From Alphaproteobacteria bacterium (GTDB lineage: Bacteria; Pseudomonadota; Alphaproteobacteria; Micropepsales; Micropepsaceae): a DNA stretch of 64,000 bases. The DNA lies in assembly GCA_947465395.1 (NCBI GenBank), contig CANIAL010000010.1, positions 19,422 to 83,421 on the forward strand, read 5' to 3'. Within the stretch, counting starts at the first letter, position 1. Each line of letters opens with the position of its first letter. The notes below the pieces were generated by a model. That model had not been told where the DNA came from and did no database searches. It saw only the letters and a program-made list of their open reading frames with translations. Made by a program: the position numbers and the translations under genes. This document shows positions 10,203 through 18,276 of this stretch, one piece after another.

Positions 10203-10826
10203 ATGCCGTCCATCCTGCCCAATGCCCTGACGATCTTGCGCATCGCGCTGGTGCCGGTGTTCGCCGTCGCCTTCGTGATGCCGGGCGATTTGTGGCGGGT
10301 GGTGGCCTTCGTGGTTTTCGTGATCGCGGCGGTCAGCGACTGGCTGGATGGTTTCGCGGCCCGCAAGCTGAATGCCGGTTCCGCCTTTGGCCGCATGCTG
10401 GACCCCATTGCTGATAAAGTTCTGGTGGCGGTGGCGCTGATGATGCTGGTCGCGGAAGGCACCTTCACCCGCTACAACATCAACACAGGTGCGCTCAGCC
10501 TGCTCAAGCTGGTGCCGGCGCTGATCATTCTCAGCCGCGAGATATTGGTGTCGGGCCTGCGCGAATTCCTGGCCGGCACGCGGGTCAGCGTTCCGGTCAC
10601 CGCCATCGCCAAGTTCAAGACCGCGGTGCAGATGATCGCCATCGGCGCCATGATCCTGACGCCGCTGGCCGACATCATGGCGCCCGGCATCCCGGCCCTG
10701 ACCTATTCGGCCATCGCCTATGGGCTGTTGTGGATCGCGGCGGGGCTGACGGTTTACACCGGCTATGTCTATTTCCGCCGGGGCTTGACGCATATCCCGG
10801 CCGGGCCGGAGCGGACGATCCATTGA
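10203..10826 (+). CDS. pgsA: CDP-diacylglycerol-glycerol-3-phosphate 3-phosphatidyltransferase
   Basis: 207 aa inner-membrane enzyme with about five to six helices; it makes phosphatidylglycerol phosphate, the committed step to PG and cardiolipin. The CDP-alcohol phosphotransferase signature DG-x2-AR-x8-G-x3-D-x3-D is complete in DGFAARKLNAGSAFGRMLD plus the following PIAD (about residues 44-66). The start MPSILPNALTILRI is typical. The TGA stop overlaps the TTG start of moaD. Confidence 0.96.
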   Translation: MPSILPNALTILRIALVPVFAVAFVMPGDLWRVVAFVVFVIAAVSDWLDGFAARKLNAGSAFGRMLDPIADKVLVAVALMMLVAEGTFTRYNINTGALSLLKLVPALIILSREILVSGLREFLAGTRVSVPVTAIAKFKTAVQMIAIGAMILTPLADIMAPGIPALTYSAIAYGLLWIAAGLTVYTGYVYFRRGLTHIPAGPERTIH

Positions 10827-11074
10827 CCCTGCTTTACTTCGCCTGGCTGCGGCAGAAAATCGGCAAGAGCATGGAAGAGATCACGCCCCCGCCCGGCATC
10901 GCCACGGTGAAGGATCTGATCGCGCATCTGCAGACATTGAGTCCCGCCCATGCGGAAGCCTTCGCCGATCACAGCCGCATCCGCGCCGCCGTCAACCAGC
11001 ATCACGCCGGGCTGGATGCGAAAATCGCGGCGGGTGACGAGATTGCTTTCTTCCCGCCGGTCACGGGCGGCTGA
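10823..11074 (+). CDS. moaD: Molybdopterin synthase small subunit
   Basis: 83 aa ubiquitin-like sulfur carrier of molybdenum cofactor synthesis. It ends in the required Gly-Gly (FFPPVTGG), the site of thiocarboxylation, and reads TLLYFAWLRQKIGK at the N-terminus, as in MoaD proteins. The start is a TTG overlapping the pgsA stop (TTGA); an upstream ATG in the same frame lies deep inside pgsA and would give a non-homologous extension. moaE begins 2 bases after the stop. Confidence 0.92.
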   Translation: MTLLYFAWLRQKIGKSMEEITPPPGIATVKDLIAHLQTLSPAHAEAFADHSRIRAAVNQHHAGLDAKIAAGDEIAFFPPVTGG

Positions 11075-11075
11075 C

Positions 11076-11522
11076 ATGAAAACCCGCATCAGGATCCAGC
11101 CCGAAGAATTCGACATGAATGCGGAAATCGCTGCGCTGACGGAAAGCGGCGATGCGGGCGCGGTGGCCAGCTTCACCGGCCATGTGCGCAAGGAAGGCGA
11201 TCTTTCCACGCTGACCCTCGAACATTATCCGCACATGACCGAGGCGGAGATTGAGCGCCTGGTCAGGCAAGCCGGATCGCGCTGGCCGCTGACCGGCGTC
11301 ACCGTCATCCACCGCATCGGCAGCCTGCCCCCCGGCGCGCGCATTGTGCTGGTGGCGGTAGCATCGGAGCATCGCCAGGCCGCCTTCCAGGCCTGCGAGT
11401 TCCTGATGGATTTCCTCAAGACCCATGCGCCCTTCTGGAAAGAGGAAGACCGGGGCGGCAAGAAGCATTGGGTCGAGCATCATGCGGGCGATGACGACGC
11501 CGCGCGGCGCTGGAAAAAATGA
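11076..11522 (+). CDS. moaE: Molybdopterin synthase catalytic subunit
   Basis: 148 aa partner of MoaD that converts precursor Z to molybdopterin. Typical features are GAVASFTGHVRKE, LTLEHYPHMTE, VIHRIGSLPPG, AFQACEFLMDFLKTHAPFWK and the Lys-rich catalytic loop before HWVEH. ATG 11076 was chosen because upstream in-frame codons fall inside moaD. The last base pairs overlap the next gene as ATGA. With moaD it forms the complete synthase; no other moa or moe genes are in the window. Confidence 0.95.
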   Translation: MKTRIRIQPEEFDMNAEIAALTESGDAGAVASFTGHVRKEGDLSTLTLEHYPHMTEAEIERLVRQAGSRWPLTGVTVIHRIGSLPPGARIVLVAVASEHRQAAFQACEFLMDFLKTHAPFWKEEDRGGKKHWVEHHAGDDDAARRWKK

Positions 11523-12409
11523 TCGGTTCGCTCTGGGTCGTCTTCACCCTGATCGGCTCTATCGGCCAGATCGTGCGCAACGCCACCCAGCGGGGCCTGA
11601 CGCCGCAGCTGGGCGCGGGCGGCGCGGCGCTGGTGCGGTTCCTGTTCGGCTTCCCCTTTGCGCTGCTATTCCTGGCCGCGGTGGCGGCCACGGGCGCGCC
11701 CCTGCCCCATGTTTCATCGTCTTTTGCGCTGTGGATCATGCTGGGCGCGCTGACCCAGATTGGCGGCACAGCCCTGATGCTGAAGACCATGGAGCTGCGC
11801 TCTTTTGTGGTCGTCACTGCTTACCTGAAGACAGAACCGCTGCTGGTGGCTGTGATGGGGTTGGCGCTGCTGCATGATCCCATCAATATGGGCATGGCGG
11901 CGGCCATCCTGGTTTCGCTGTTCGGCGTGGCGCTGATCTCAATACAGCCCGGCACTTTGAATGGCGGCCTGCGTCCTGCCGCGTTTGGACTTGCCTCGGC
12001 GGGCTTGTTCGGGGCGTCCGCCATCGGCTATCGCGGCGCGATCCTGGCGCTGCATGAGCCGCATTATCTTATGCCCGCCACATTCTCGCTGGCAGTGGGA
12101 CTGGGCCTGCAGACATTTTTGCTGATGATCTGGCTGCTGGCTTTCCGGCGGCAGACCCTGGCCGAAATCTTCCGCCTCTGGCGGCCCAGCTTGGGCGCGG
12201 GCTTTGCGGGCGCTGCCGCTTCGCAATTCTGGTTCCTGGCCTTCGCGCTGGCCACCGCCGCCAGCGTCCGCACGCTTGCCCTGGTGGAAGTGCTGCTGGC
12301 GCAAGGCGTCAGCCGCTATGTCTTCCGCCAGCGCACATCGCTGCGCGAAGCCATGGGCATTGTCATACTGGTGGCGGGCGCGATCCTGCTGATCCGCTCC
12401 CAACCTTAG
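11519..12409 (+). CDS. EamA/DMT-family transporter
   Basis: 296 aa, about ten transmembrane helices arranged as two EamA repeats (roughly residues 1-140 and 150-293). Drug/metabolite transporter superfamily, inner membrane; the substrate cannot be read from sequence. It is translationally coupled to moaE by an ATGA overlap, which may reflect gene packing rather than a shared role. It ends 11 bases from the convergent ilvE stop. Confidence 0.85.
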   Translation: MIGSLWVVFTLIGSIGQIVRNATQRGLTPQLGAGGAALVRFLFGFPFALLFLAAVAATGAPLPHVSSSFALWIMLGALTQIGGTALMLKTMELRSFVVVTAYLKTEPLLVAVMGLALLHDPINMGMAAAILVSLFGVALISIQPGTLNGGLRPAAFGLASAGLFGASAIGYRGAILALHEPHYLMPATFSLAVGLGLQTFLLMIWLLAFRRQTLAEIFRLWRPSLGAGFAGAAASQFWFLAFALATAASVRTLALVEVLLAQGVSRYVFRQRTSLREAMGIVILVAGAILLIRSQP

Positions 12410-12420
12410 AAGATTGAGCC

Positions 12421-13314
12421 TTAAGCAGAAACCTTGACGTTGCCGCGAACTTCATCGGCATAGGCGTTCATCAAATTCTCGGTAATCGCGCCGGGCTTGA
12501 AGCGGTATTCCCCGATCAGGGACACCGGCGTCACTTCCGCCGCCGACCCCGTGATGAAGCACTCGGTGAAGCCCGACATCTCTTCCGGCTTGATGTGGCG
12601 TTCGATCACCGGGATCTGGCGATCCTTGGCGATGGCGATCACCGACTGGCGGGTGATGCCGTTCAGGAAGCAGTCCGCGATGGGCGTGTGCAGGCTGCCA
12701 TCCTTGACGAAGAAGATGTTGGCGCCGGTGGCTTCAGCGACATAGCCGCGATAATCCAGCATCATGGCGTCGGCAAAGCCCTTGGCCTCGGCGGCGTGCT
12801 TGGCGATGGTGCAGATCATGTAAAGACCGGCCGCCTTGGCCTGTGTCGGGGCGGTATCGGCGGCAGGGCGCTTCCATTCGGCGATGTCCAGCCGGATGCC
12901 TTTCAACTTTTCGGCGGGGTCGAAATAGGACGGCCATTGCCACACGGCGATGGCGACATGGATTTTCGTCGCCTGGGCGGAAACGGCCATCATCTCGCTG
13001 CCGCGGAACGCCACGGGGCGGACATAGCCGTCCACGATGCCCTGCGCCGCGGCGGCGTCAATGCAGCCCTGGTTGATCTGGTCCTGGCTGAAGGGGATCT
13101 TCATGCCCAATATTTCGGCGGAGCGGAACAGGCGCTCGGTATGCTCCTTCAGCTTGTAGATGCGGCCATTATAGATGCGCTCGCCCTCGAACACGGACGA
13201 GCCATAATGCAGGCCATGGGTCAGCACATGGGTCTTGGCGTCCGTCCAGGGGATCAGCTTGCCATCGTACCAAAGGCTGCCTTCACGCTGGTCGAAGGGA
13301 ATGATCTCGGCCAT
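12421..13314 (-). CDS. ilvE: Branched-chain amino acid aminotransferase
   Basis: 297 aa class IV PLP aminotransferase making Val, Leu and Ile from their keto acids. Conserved text: EGSLWYDGKLIPW, LTHGLHYGSSVFEG, the lysine region CTIAKHAAEAKGFADAMMLD, EATGANIFFV, LNGITRQSV and CFITGSAAEVTPV. ATG 13314 (MAEIIPFDQ) has an AAGGAAC ribosome site upstream; a 15-residue longer frame is not supported. It is convergent with the EamA gene and divergent from the two-component pair, with 192 bp upstream in which I see no gene. Confidence 0.95.
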   Translation of the reverse strand: MAEIIPFDQREGSLWYDGKLIPWTDAKTHVLTHGLHYGSSVFEGERIYNGRIYKLKEHTERLFRSAEILGMKIPFSQDQINQGCIDAAAAQGIVDGYVRPVAFRGSEMMAVSAQATKIHVAIAVWQWPSYFDPAEKLKGIRLDIAEWKRPAADTAPTQAKAAGLYMICTIAKHAAEAKGFADAMMLDYRGYVAEATGANIFFVKDGSLHTPIADCFLNGITRQSVIAIAKDRQIPVIERHIKPEEMSGFTECFITGSAAEVTPVSLIGEYRFKPGAITENLMNAYADEVRGNVKVSA

Positions 13315-13506
13315 TTCTCTGTTCCTTGCTGCCCATATGCGGGCCGGATTACGCCACATGCCGGGCTTTGCGGGGTCTTGCCCTGCCCACGCCCGGCATT
13401 AAGGTATGTCAGCATGATGGGCGCAAAAACCGCAAGAGCCGGGTTCCTTTTTCTGCCCCAGGCCCGGGAATAGCAGCCATGACCTGCCCGCCATGAAGCT
13501 TGTGCC

Positions 13507-14241
13507 ATGAACAACCCGCCCCGCCCCGCCGCCGCGCTGGCCCTTGGCGACCCGCATCTGCTGGTGGTGGATGACGATGAAAGGCTGCGCGCGCTGCTGC
13601 AACGCTACCTGTCCGAGAATGGCTACCGGGTCAGCGCCGCCGCCGACGCGGCCGAGGCGCGGGCGCTGATGAAGGGCATGAGTTTTGATGGTCTGATTCT
13701 GGACGTGATGATGCCGGGCGAATCCGGCCTGGACCTGGCCAAAGACATGCGCCGCCAGTCGCGCATTCCCATCCTGATGCTGACGGCGCGGGGCGATCCG
13801 TCCGACCGCATCGCCGGGCTGGAACAGGGCGCGGATGATTATTTGCCCAAGCCGTTCGAGCCACGCGAGCTGCTGCTGCGCATCGCCAGCCTTCTGCGCC
13901 GCGCCGCGCCGCCCGAACCCACCGGCAAGCCTGTGCGCATGGGGGCGGCGCTGTATGATCCGGCCACCTCGCGCCTCACCCGCGGCGGCAAGCCGGTGCG
14001 GCTGACGGGATCGGAGGCGGCGCTGCTGGCGCTGTTCGCAGCCAATGCTGGCCAAGCATTTTCCCGCAGCGAGCTTTGCACCCGGCTGGGCGTGGCGCTG
14101 GAGCGGTCCATAGATGTCCAGGTGACGCGCCTGCGCCGCAAGATCGAGGAAGACCCCAAGCTGCCGCTGTATCTGCAGACCGTGCGCGGCACCGGCTATG
14201 TGCTGGTGCCTGATCGCAAGAACATGAACGCCGATGGCTGA
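13507..14241 (+). CDS. OmpR-family response regulator
   Basis: 244 aa. The receiver domain (about 17-130) has the acidic pair at D22-D23, phosphoacceptor D66 (LILDVMMPGESG), the Thr/Ala pair (MLTARGDP) and Lys in YLPKPFEP. The C-terminal winged-helix domain carries LTGSEAALLALF, SRSELCTRLG and VTRLRRKIEEDP. The gene overlaps the sensor kinase by 8 bases, so the two are cognate. It resembles the OmpR/PetR branch of alphaproteobacteria; the signal and targets are not evident. Confidence 0.92.
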   Translation: MNNPPRPAAALALGDPHLLVVDDDERLRALLQRYLSENGYRVSAAADAAEARALMKGMSFDGLILDVMMPGESGLDLAKDMRRQSRIPILMLTARGDPSDRIAGLEQGADDYLPKPFEPRELLLRIASLLRRAAPPEPTGKPVRMGAALYDPATSRLTRGGKPVRLTGSEAALLALFAANAGQAFSRSELCTRLGVALERSIDVQVTRLRRKIEEDPKLPLYLQTVRGTGYVLVPDRKNMNADG

Positions 14242-15592
14242 TTTCGCGCCAAAATTCGCACCGGGCAAGTTCATCAAGCGTTTCCTGCCCCGCGGGCTGT
14301 TCGGCCGTTCGCTGATCATCATCGTGGCGCCGATGGTGCTGCTGCAGGGCATCGTCACTTACGTGTTCTTTGAACGCGACCTGGATTCCACCACAAGGCG
14401 CCTCGCCCGCGATGTCGCCGCCGATGTTGCGCTGCTGGTGGCGCTGGAAGATTCCACGCCCGCGCTGGAACGCGACGGGTTGCGCGCCCTGTCCGCGCGC
14501 CAGCTTGGCTATCGCCTTACCTTCCATGACGGCCAGCATCTGAAGCCCAGCGATGGGCCGCCCCGCAACACGATTGATATCGCGCTGGACGACATATTGG
14601 CCCGCCGCATCGGTGCGGATCGAAACTTCACCACCGACAGGGTGGGCGAGGATTTCCTGATCAAGGCGGAAACCCATGACGGCGTGCTGGACGTGCTGGC
14701 GGCGCGTGACCGGGTCACCGTGTCCCAGCCCGACATTTTCATCCTGTGGATGATGGGATCGGCGCTGATCCTGGTGGCCATCGCCATCCTGTTTTTGCGC
14801 AACCAGGTTCGCCCCATCGAAAGGCTGGCCCGCGCCGCTGAGCAGTTCGGCAAGGGCCGCCCCGTGGCCGACTTCAAGCCTTACGGCGCCACCGAAGTGC
14901 GCCGCGCCGCCCAGGCCTTCATCACCATGCGCGAACGCATTGACCGCCATGTCAGCCAGCGCACGGAAATGCTGGCCGGCGTCAGCCATGACATCAAGAC
15001 GCCGCTGACCCGCATGAAGCTGGCGCTGGCCATGATGGACAAGGGCGCCGCGCCCAATGACCTGAAGGCGCTGGGCGCCGACATCGCCGAGATGGAGCAT
15101 ATGCTGGACGATTACCTCAACTTCGCGCGCGGCGAAGGCGGCGAGGAATCGGAAGGCGTGGATTTGGGCGAGCTGGTGCGCGATGCGGCGGCGGCCAGCG
15201 CCAAGGCGCTGGCGGGCGGCGAGGCGCGTCTTGTCGTGCATGCGCCCGATGGATTGCGGCTCAGCGTCAAGCGGGCGGCGTTGCGCCGCTGCCTCACCAA
15301 CCTGGTGGACAATGCCCTCAAGCATGGCCGCAAGGTGGCGGTGACATTGGCGCGTGACGAACGCTTCGCGGAAATCGCGGTGGAGGATGACGGGCCGGGC
15401 ATTGCCGAGAGCCGCCGCGAGGAAGCCTTCCGGCCCTTTCACCGCCTGGACGAAGGCCGCAATTTGCAAAGCGGCGGCTCCGGCCTTGGCCTGGCCATCG
15501 CCCGCGACATCGCCCGCGCGCATGGTGGTGAAGTGATCTTGGGCCACAGCTCTATGGGCGGTTTGTCCGCAACCATCCGACTGCCAGTTTAG
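14234..15592 (+). CDS. Sensor histidine kinase, EnvZ-like
   Basis: 452 aa inner-membrane kinase. First helix about 22-42, a periplasmic sensor of about 130 residues, second helix about 170-190 (ALILVAIAILFLRNQ), HAMP, then the dimerisation domain with the phospho-His in GVSHDIKTPLTRMKL (His about 252) and a catalytic domain with NLVDNALKHG, DDGPGI and GSGLGLAI. The H-box GVSHD-x-(R/K)TPLTR is of the EnvZ type. Its stop overlaps the convergent proC stop by 3 bases. Confidence 0.92.
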   Translation: MADFAPKFAPGKFIKRFLPRGLFGRSLIIIVAPMVLLQGIVTYVFFERDLDSTTRRLARDVAADVALLVALEDSTPALERDGLRALSARQLGYRLTFHDGQHLKPSDGPPRNTIDIALDDILARRIGADRNFTTDRVGEDFLIKAETHDGVLDVLAARDRVTVSQPDIFILWMMGSALILVAIAILFLRNQVRPIERLARAAEQFGKGRPVADFKPYGATEVRRAAQAFITMRERIDRHVSQRTEMLAGVSHDIKTPLTRMKLALAMMDKGAAPNDLKALGADIAEMEHMLDDYLNFARGEGGEESEGVDLGELVRDAAAASAKALAGGEARLVVHAPDGLRLSVKRAALRRCLTNLVDNALKHGRKVAVTLARDERFAEIAVEDDGPGIAESRREEAFRPFHRLDEGRNLQSGGSGLGLAIARDIARAHGGEVILGHSSMGGLSATIRLPV

Positions 15593-16407
15593 CGCAATTC
15601 TTCTGCCCTTTTGCGGGCGGCGCGGATGGCGCGCTTCATCAGCGGCGTCAGGCCATCCTTTGCCATCAAGACTTTCAGCGCCGCTTCGGTGGTGCCGCCG
15701 GGGCTGGTCACGGCCTGGCGCAAGGACGCCGCCGGTGATTTGTCCGCCGCCAGCAAGGCGCCCGCCCCCGCCACCGTGGCGCGGGCCAGCTGCTCGGCCT
15801 CTGCATGCGCCAACCCTTCGGCGATACCGGCTTCCGTCATGGCTTCCACCATCAGGAAAAGATAGGCGGGGCCGGAACCGGACAGGGCCGTGACGCTGTC
15901 AATCAGGCCTTCCTTCTTTACCCAGACGGTCTGTCCCAGCGCCTTCAACAGCGCATCGGCCTTTTTGATGTCGGCGGGCTTGGCGTTTTTCGCCGCATAC
16001 AGTCCGGTGATGCCTTGGCCAATTGCGCCCGGCGTGTTGGGCATGGCGCGGATGATGCGCGCATCCCGCCCCCACGCTTTATAGAGCGCATCGGTATGGG
16101 TGCCGGCGGCAATGGAAATCATCAGCGCGCCATTCTTGGAGAAGCCTGCCAGCACCGGCGCTTCGCCTTTCAATATCTGCGGCTTGAGAGCCACCAGGCA
16201 GGCGGCGATCTTTTTCGCCTTCACCTGTGACGGCGCGGCGACCAGCGTGATCTGTTTCTTGCGGGCAAGGTTTTTCAGGTCTGCAGAAGGTTTCGGTTCG
16301 ACCACCGTCACCGGGCCAATATCACGTGCCAGCCAGCCCTTGAGCAGCGCACCACCCATGCGGCCCGCGCCAATAAGAAGGACGCTACCATTTGAAGAGG
16401 GGCTCAC
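15589..16407 (-). CDS. proC: Pyrroline-5-carboxylate reductase
   Basis: 272 aa enzyme of the last step of proline synthesis (P5C + NAD(P)H to proline). Rossmann motif SVLLIGAGRMGGALLKGW near the N-terminus; family signature SGSGPAYLFLMVEAM and TSPGGTTEAALKVL in the C-terminal domain. The start is GTG 16407, overlapping the ybjN stop as GTGA; the longer in-frame extension lies inside ybjN. Gene order ubiK-ybjN-proC on this strand is familiar from alphaproteobacteria. Confidence 0.95.
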   Translation of the reverse strand: MSPSSNGSVLLIGAGRMGGALLKGWLARDIGPVTVVEPKPSADLKNLARKKQITLVAAPSQVKAKKIAACLVALKPQILKGEAPVLAGFSKNGALMISIAAGTHTDALYKAWGRDARIIRAMPNTPGAIGQGITGLYAAKNAKPADIKKADALLKALGQTVWVKKEGLIDSVTALSGSGPAYLFLMVEAMTEAGIAEGLAHAEAEQLARATVAGAGALLAADKSPAASLRQAVTSPGGTTEAALKVLMAKDGLTPLMKRAIRAARKRAEELR

Positions 16408-16907
16408 GCGCGCCCCGCGCACTCCAGCACCGCGGCATCCACCGCATCCTTGGCGCTCTTGCCGCCCCAGAGCACGAACTGGAAGGCGGGGTAGTAATGT
16501 TCGCAGGCTTCCAGCGCCAAATTCAGCAGCGCCTCGCATTGCGCTTCGCTGGCCTCCGCGCCGGGGAAAATCATGGCATGGCGGAACACGATGGTGCCGT
16601 CTTCATGCCAAAGGTCGAAATGCCCGATCCACAGCCGCGCATTCACATACATCAGAAGGTCGGCGACATTCTGGCGGCGGGTATCGTCGGTGATGCGCAT
16701 GTCGAAGGTGGAGGTCAGATGCAGAGACTTCAAATCTTCGCGCCAGGAGAAACTGAAATGATGGTCGCTCCACTTGCCGGCCACCGACAGGTTCAGCTCG
16801 TCACGGTTCTGGCGTTCAAAGGCCCAGCCATTATCCTCGACCGTGCGTTCCAGCATATCGATGGGATGCGGCGCATGCGCGAACTCGTCCTGGTGCATGA
16901 CGGTCAT
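16404..16907 (-). CDS. YbjN-domain protein
   Basis: 167 aa soluble protein of the YbjN (DUF1790) family, a CesT-like chaperone fold without a settled biochemical role. Family text: MLERTVEDNGWAFERQ, then LHLTSTFDMRI, NVADLLMYVNARLWIGHFDL, FRHAMIFPG and ALEACEHYYPAFQFVLWGG. ATG 16907 has GGAG about 9 bases upstream; a longer frame to 16991 lacks that support. It is translationally coupled to proC. The region just upstream holds four GANTC sites. Confidence 0.85.
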   Translation of the reverse strand: MTVMHQDEFAHAPHPIDMLERTVEDNGWAFERQNRDELNLSVAGKWSDHHFSFSWREDLKSLHLTSTFDMRITDDTRRQNVADLLMYVNARLWIGHFDLWHEDGTIVFRHAMIFPGAEASEAQCEALLNLALEACEHYYPAFQFVLWGGKSAKDAVDAAVLECAGRA

Positions 16908-16993
16908 CAAGGAACTCCCAAACCCCGATGCGTCGCGCCGGGCAAAACGAAGCAGTGCGACCCAAACTGGCACAGGCTTTTGCGCAGGCACAA

Positions 16994-17059
16994 GAGTCGC
17001 AGACTCCGCGAATGTGTATCCGCGAAAGATTCCACAGCTTTGATGACGCCAAGTGATTC
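16994..17059. promoter_or_regulatory. Cluster of four GANTC (CcrM-type) sites
   Basis: The 158 bp between ubiK and ybjN holds GAGTC at 16994-16998, GACTC at 17002-17006 (together a small inverted repeat with a 3-base loop), GATTC at 17028-17032 and GATTC at 17055-17059. GANTC is the recognition site of the cell-cycle methyltransferase CcrM in alphaproteobacteria. The sites lie upstream of ybjN-proC; a methylation-sensitive promoter is an inference. Confidence 0.45.
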
Positions 17060-17065
17060 GCGGGG

Positions 17066-17323
17066 CTAGCCCTGCTTGCCCGAACTTGACTCAAGGGCCG
17101 CTATCCGCGCCGCCAGGGCCTCATTCTCGGCCCGGGCCTTGGCGGCCATGGCCTTCACGGCCTCGAACTCCTCGCGCGGCACGAAGTCCATGTCGGCCAC
17201 AAGCTTCTCCAGCCGCTGGCGGACAAAGCTGTCGATCTCGGCGCGCACGCCCTGGGCCATGCCCGCGGCATCTGTGAAGGCCTTGGCCACGCCGTCCAGG
17301 AAAGGGTTGTCAGTCTGTGCCAT
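17066..17323 (-). CDS. ubiK: Ubiquinone biosynthesis accessory factor (BMFP family)
   Basis: 85 aa, largely helical and coiled-coil. N-terminal part NPFLDGVAKAFTDAAGMAQG, middle RQRLEKLVADMDFVPREEFE, and a C-terminal heptad-like helix AKARAENEALAARIAALE, as in UbiK/YqiC proteins, which trimerise, bind membranes and assist the Ubi complex. ATG 17323 has an AGGAG site at proper spacing. It is divergent from lgt, with the two starts about 75 bases apart. Confidence 0.9.
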   Translation of the reverse strand: MAQTDNPFLDGVAKAFTDAAGMAQGVRAEIDSFVRQRLEKLVADMDFVPREEFEAVKAMAAKARAENEALAARIAALESSSGKQG

Positions 17324-17397
17324 GGGGATCTCCTGAAACGCCTGTATGGCGGGGCACAACTCTTGACACAATGGCCAAATGGCCGCGAGCTTGGCCC

Positions 17398-18276
17398 ATG
17401 CAACCCATGTATCAAGCCATCCTGCCCTTTCCCCAGATTGACCCGGTGCTGCTGCATCTGGGGCCGCTGTCCATCCGCTGGTACGCCCTGGCCTATATCG
17501 CCGGGCTGCTGCTGGCCTGGTGGGGGATTTTGCGGGCGCTGCGCCAGCCGAACCTGTGGGCCAACACCACATTCCACGGCAAGCCGCCCGCCAATGAAGA
17601 ACAGATCGGCGACCTGGTGGTCTGGTGCACCTTCGGCGTCATCCTGGGCGGGCGCCTGGGCTGGGACCTGATCTATGGCACCGTGCTGTGCAGCGTTTCG
17701 CCCTATGCCGATTTCTGCCGGGGGCTGCCTTACGCCTTTGTCACCAACCCCATCAAGCTGTTCGCGGCCTGGGAAGGCGGCATGTCCTTCCATGGCGGGC
17801 TGTTCGGCGTGGTGGTGGCGGTGTGGCTTTTCTCCCGCCGGCGCAAACTGAAAATGCTGCCGCTGGCCGACCTGGCCTGCGCCTTCGCGCCCATCGGCTT
17901 GTTCTTTGGGCGGCTGGCCAATTTCATCAATGGCGAATTGTGGGGCCGCGCCTCGACCGCGCCCTGGGCCATGATCTTCCCGCGCGGCGGTCCCATCCCG
18001 CGCCATCCCAGCCAACTCTACGAAGCGGCGCTGGAAGGCATCGTGCTGTTCATCATCATGCAGGTGGCGCTTCGCGTCTTCCACGCCCAGAAGCGGCCCG
18101 GATTGCTGGCGGGCATTTTCTTCTTCTTCTATGGCTGCTTCCGTTTCGTCTCGGAATTCTACCGCGAGCCGGATGCGCCCTTTCTCGGCCCGGTCAGCAT
18201 GGGCATGGCGCTGTCCATCCCGGTGTGGCTGACGGCGGCCGCGCTGATCGCTGTCGCCTGTCGCAAGAAAACATGA
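17398..18276 (+). CDS. lgt: Prolipoprotein diacylglyceryl transferase
   Basis: 292 aa inner-membrane enzyme that transfers diacylglycerol from PG to the lipobox Cys of prolipoproteins. About seven helices. Diagnostic segments: LGPLSIRWYALAYIAGLL, MSFHGGLFGVVVA (with the conserved His) and the signature GRLANFINGELWGR, then HPSQLYEA. The start is uncertain among ATGs 17371, 17398 and 17407; 17398 gives a normal N-terminus just before FPQIDPVLL. The stop overlaps the next gene as ATGA. Confidence 0.95.
   Translation: MQPMYQAILPFPQIDPVLLHLGPLSIRWYALAYIAGLLLAWWGILRALRQPNLWANTTFHGKPPANEEQIGDLVVWCTFGVILGGRLGWDLIYGTVLCSVSPYADFCRGLPYAFVTNPIKLFAAWEGGMSFHGGLFGVVVAVWLFSRRRKLKMLPLADLACAFAPIGLFFGRLANFINGELWGRASTAPWAMIFPRGGPIPRHPSQLYEAALEGIVLFIIMQVALRVFHAQKRPGLLAGIFFFFYGCFRFVSEFYREPDAPFLGPVSMGMALSIPVWLTAAALIAVACRKKT

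Noticed and set aside
12595..13473. A 292-codon plus-strand frame opposite ilvE
   Set aside because: IlvE on the other strand is well supported; the plus-strand text is shadow-like.
17363..17392. TTGACA upstream of lgt as a sigma-70 -35 box
   Set aside because: No acceptable -10 hexamer at 16-18 bases; the match is likely to be chance.
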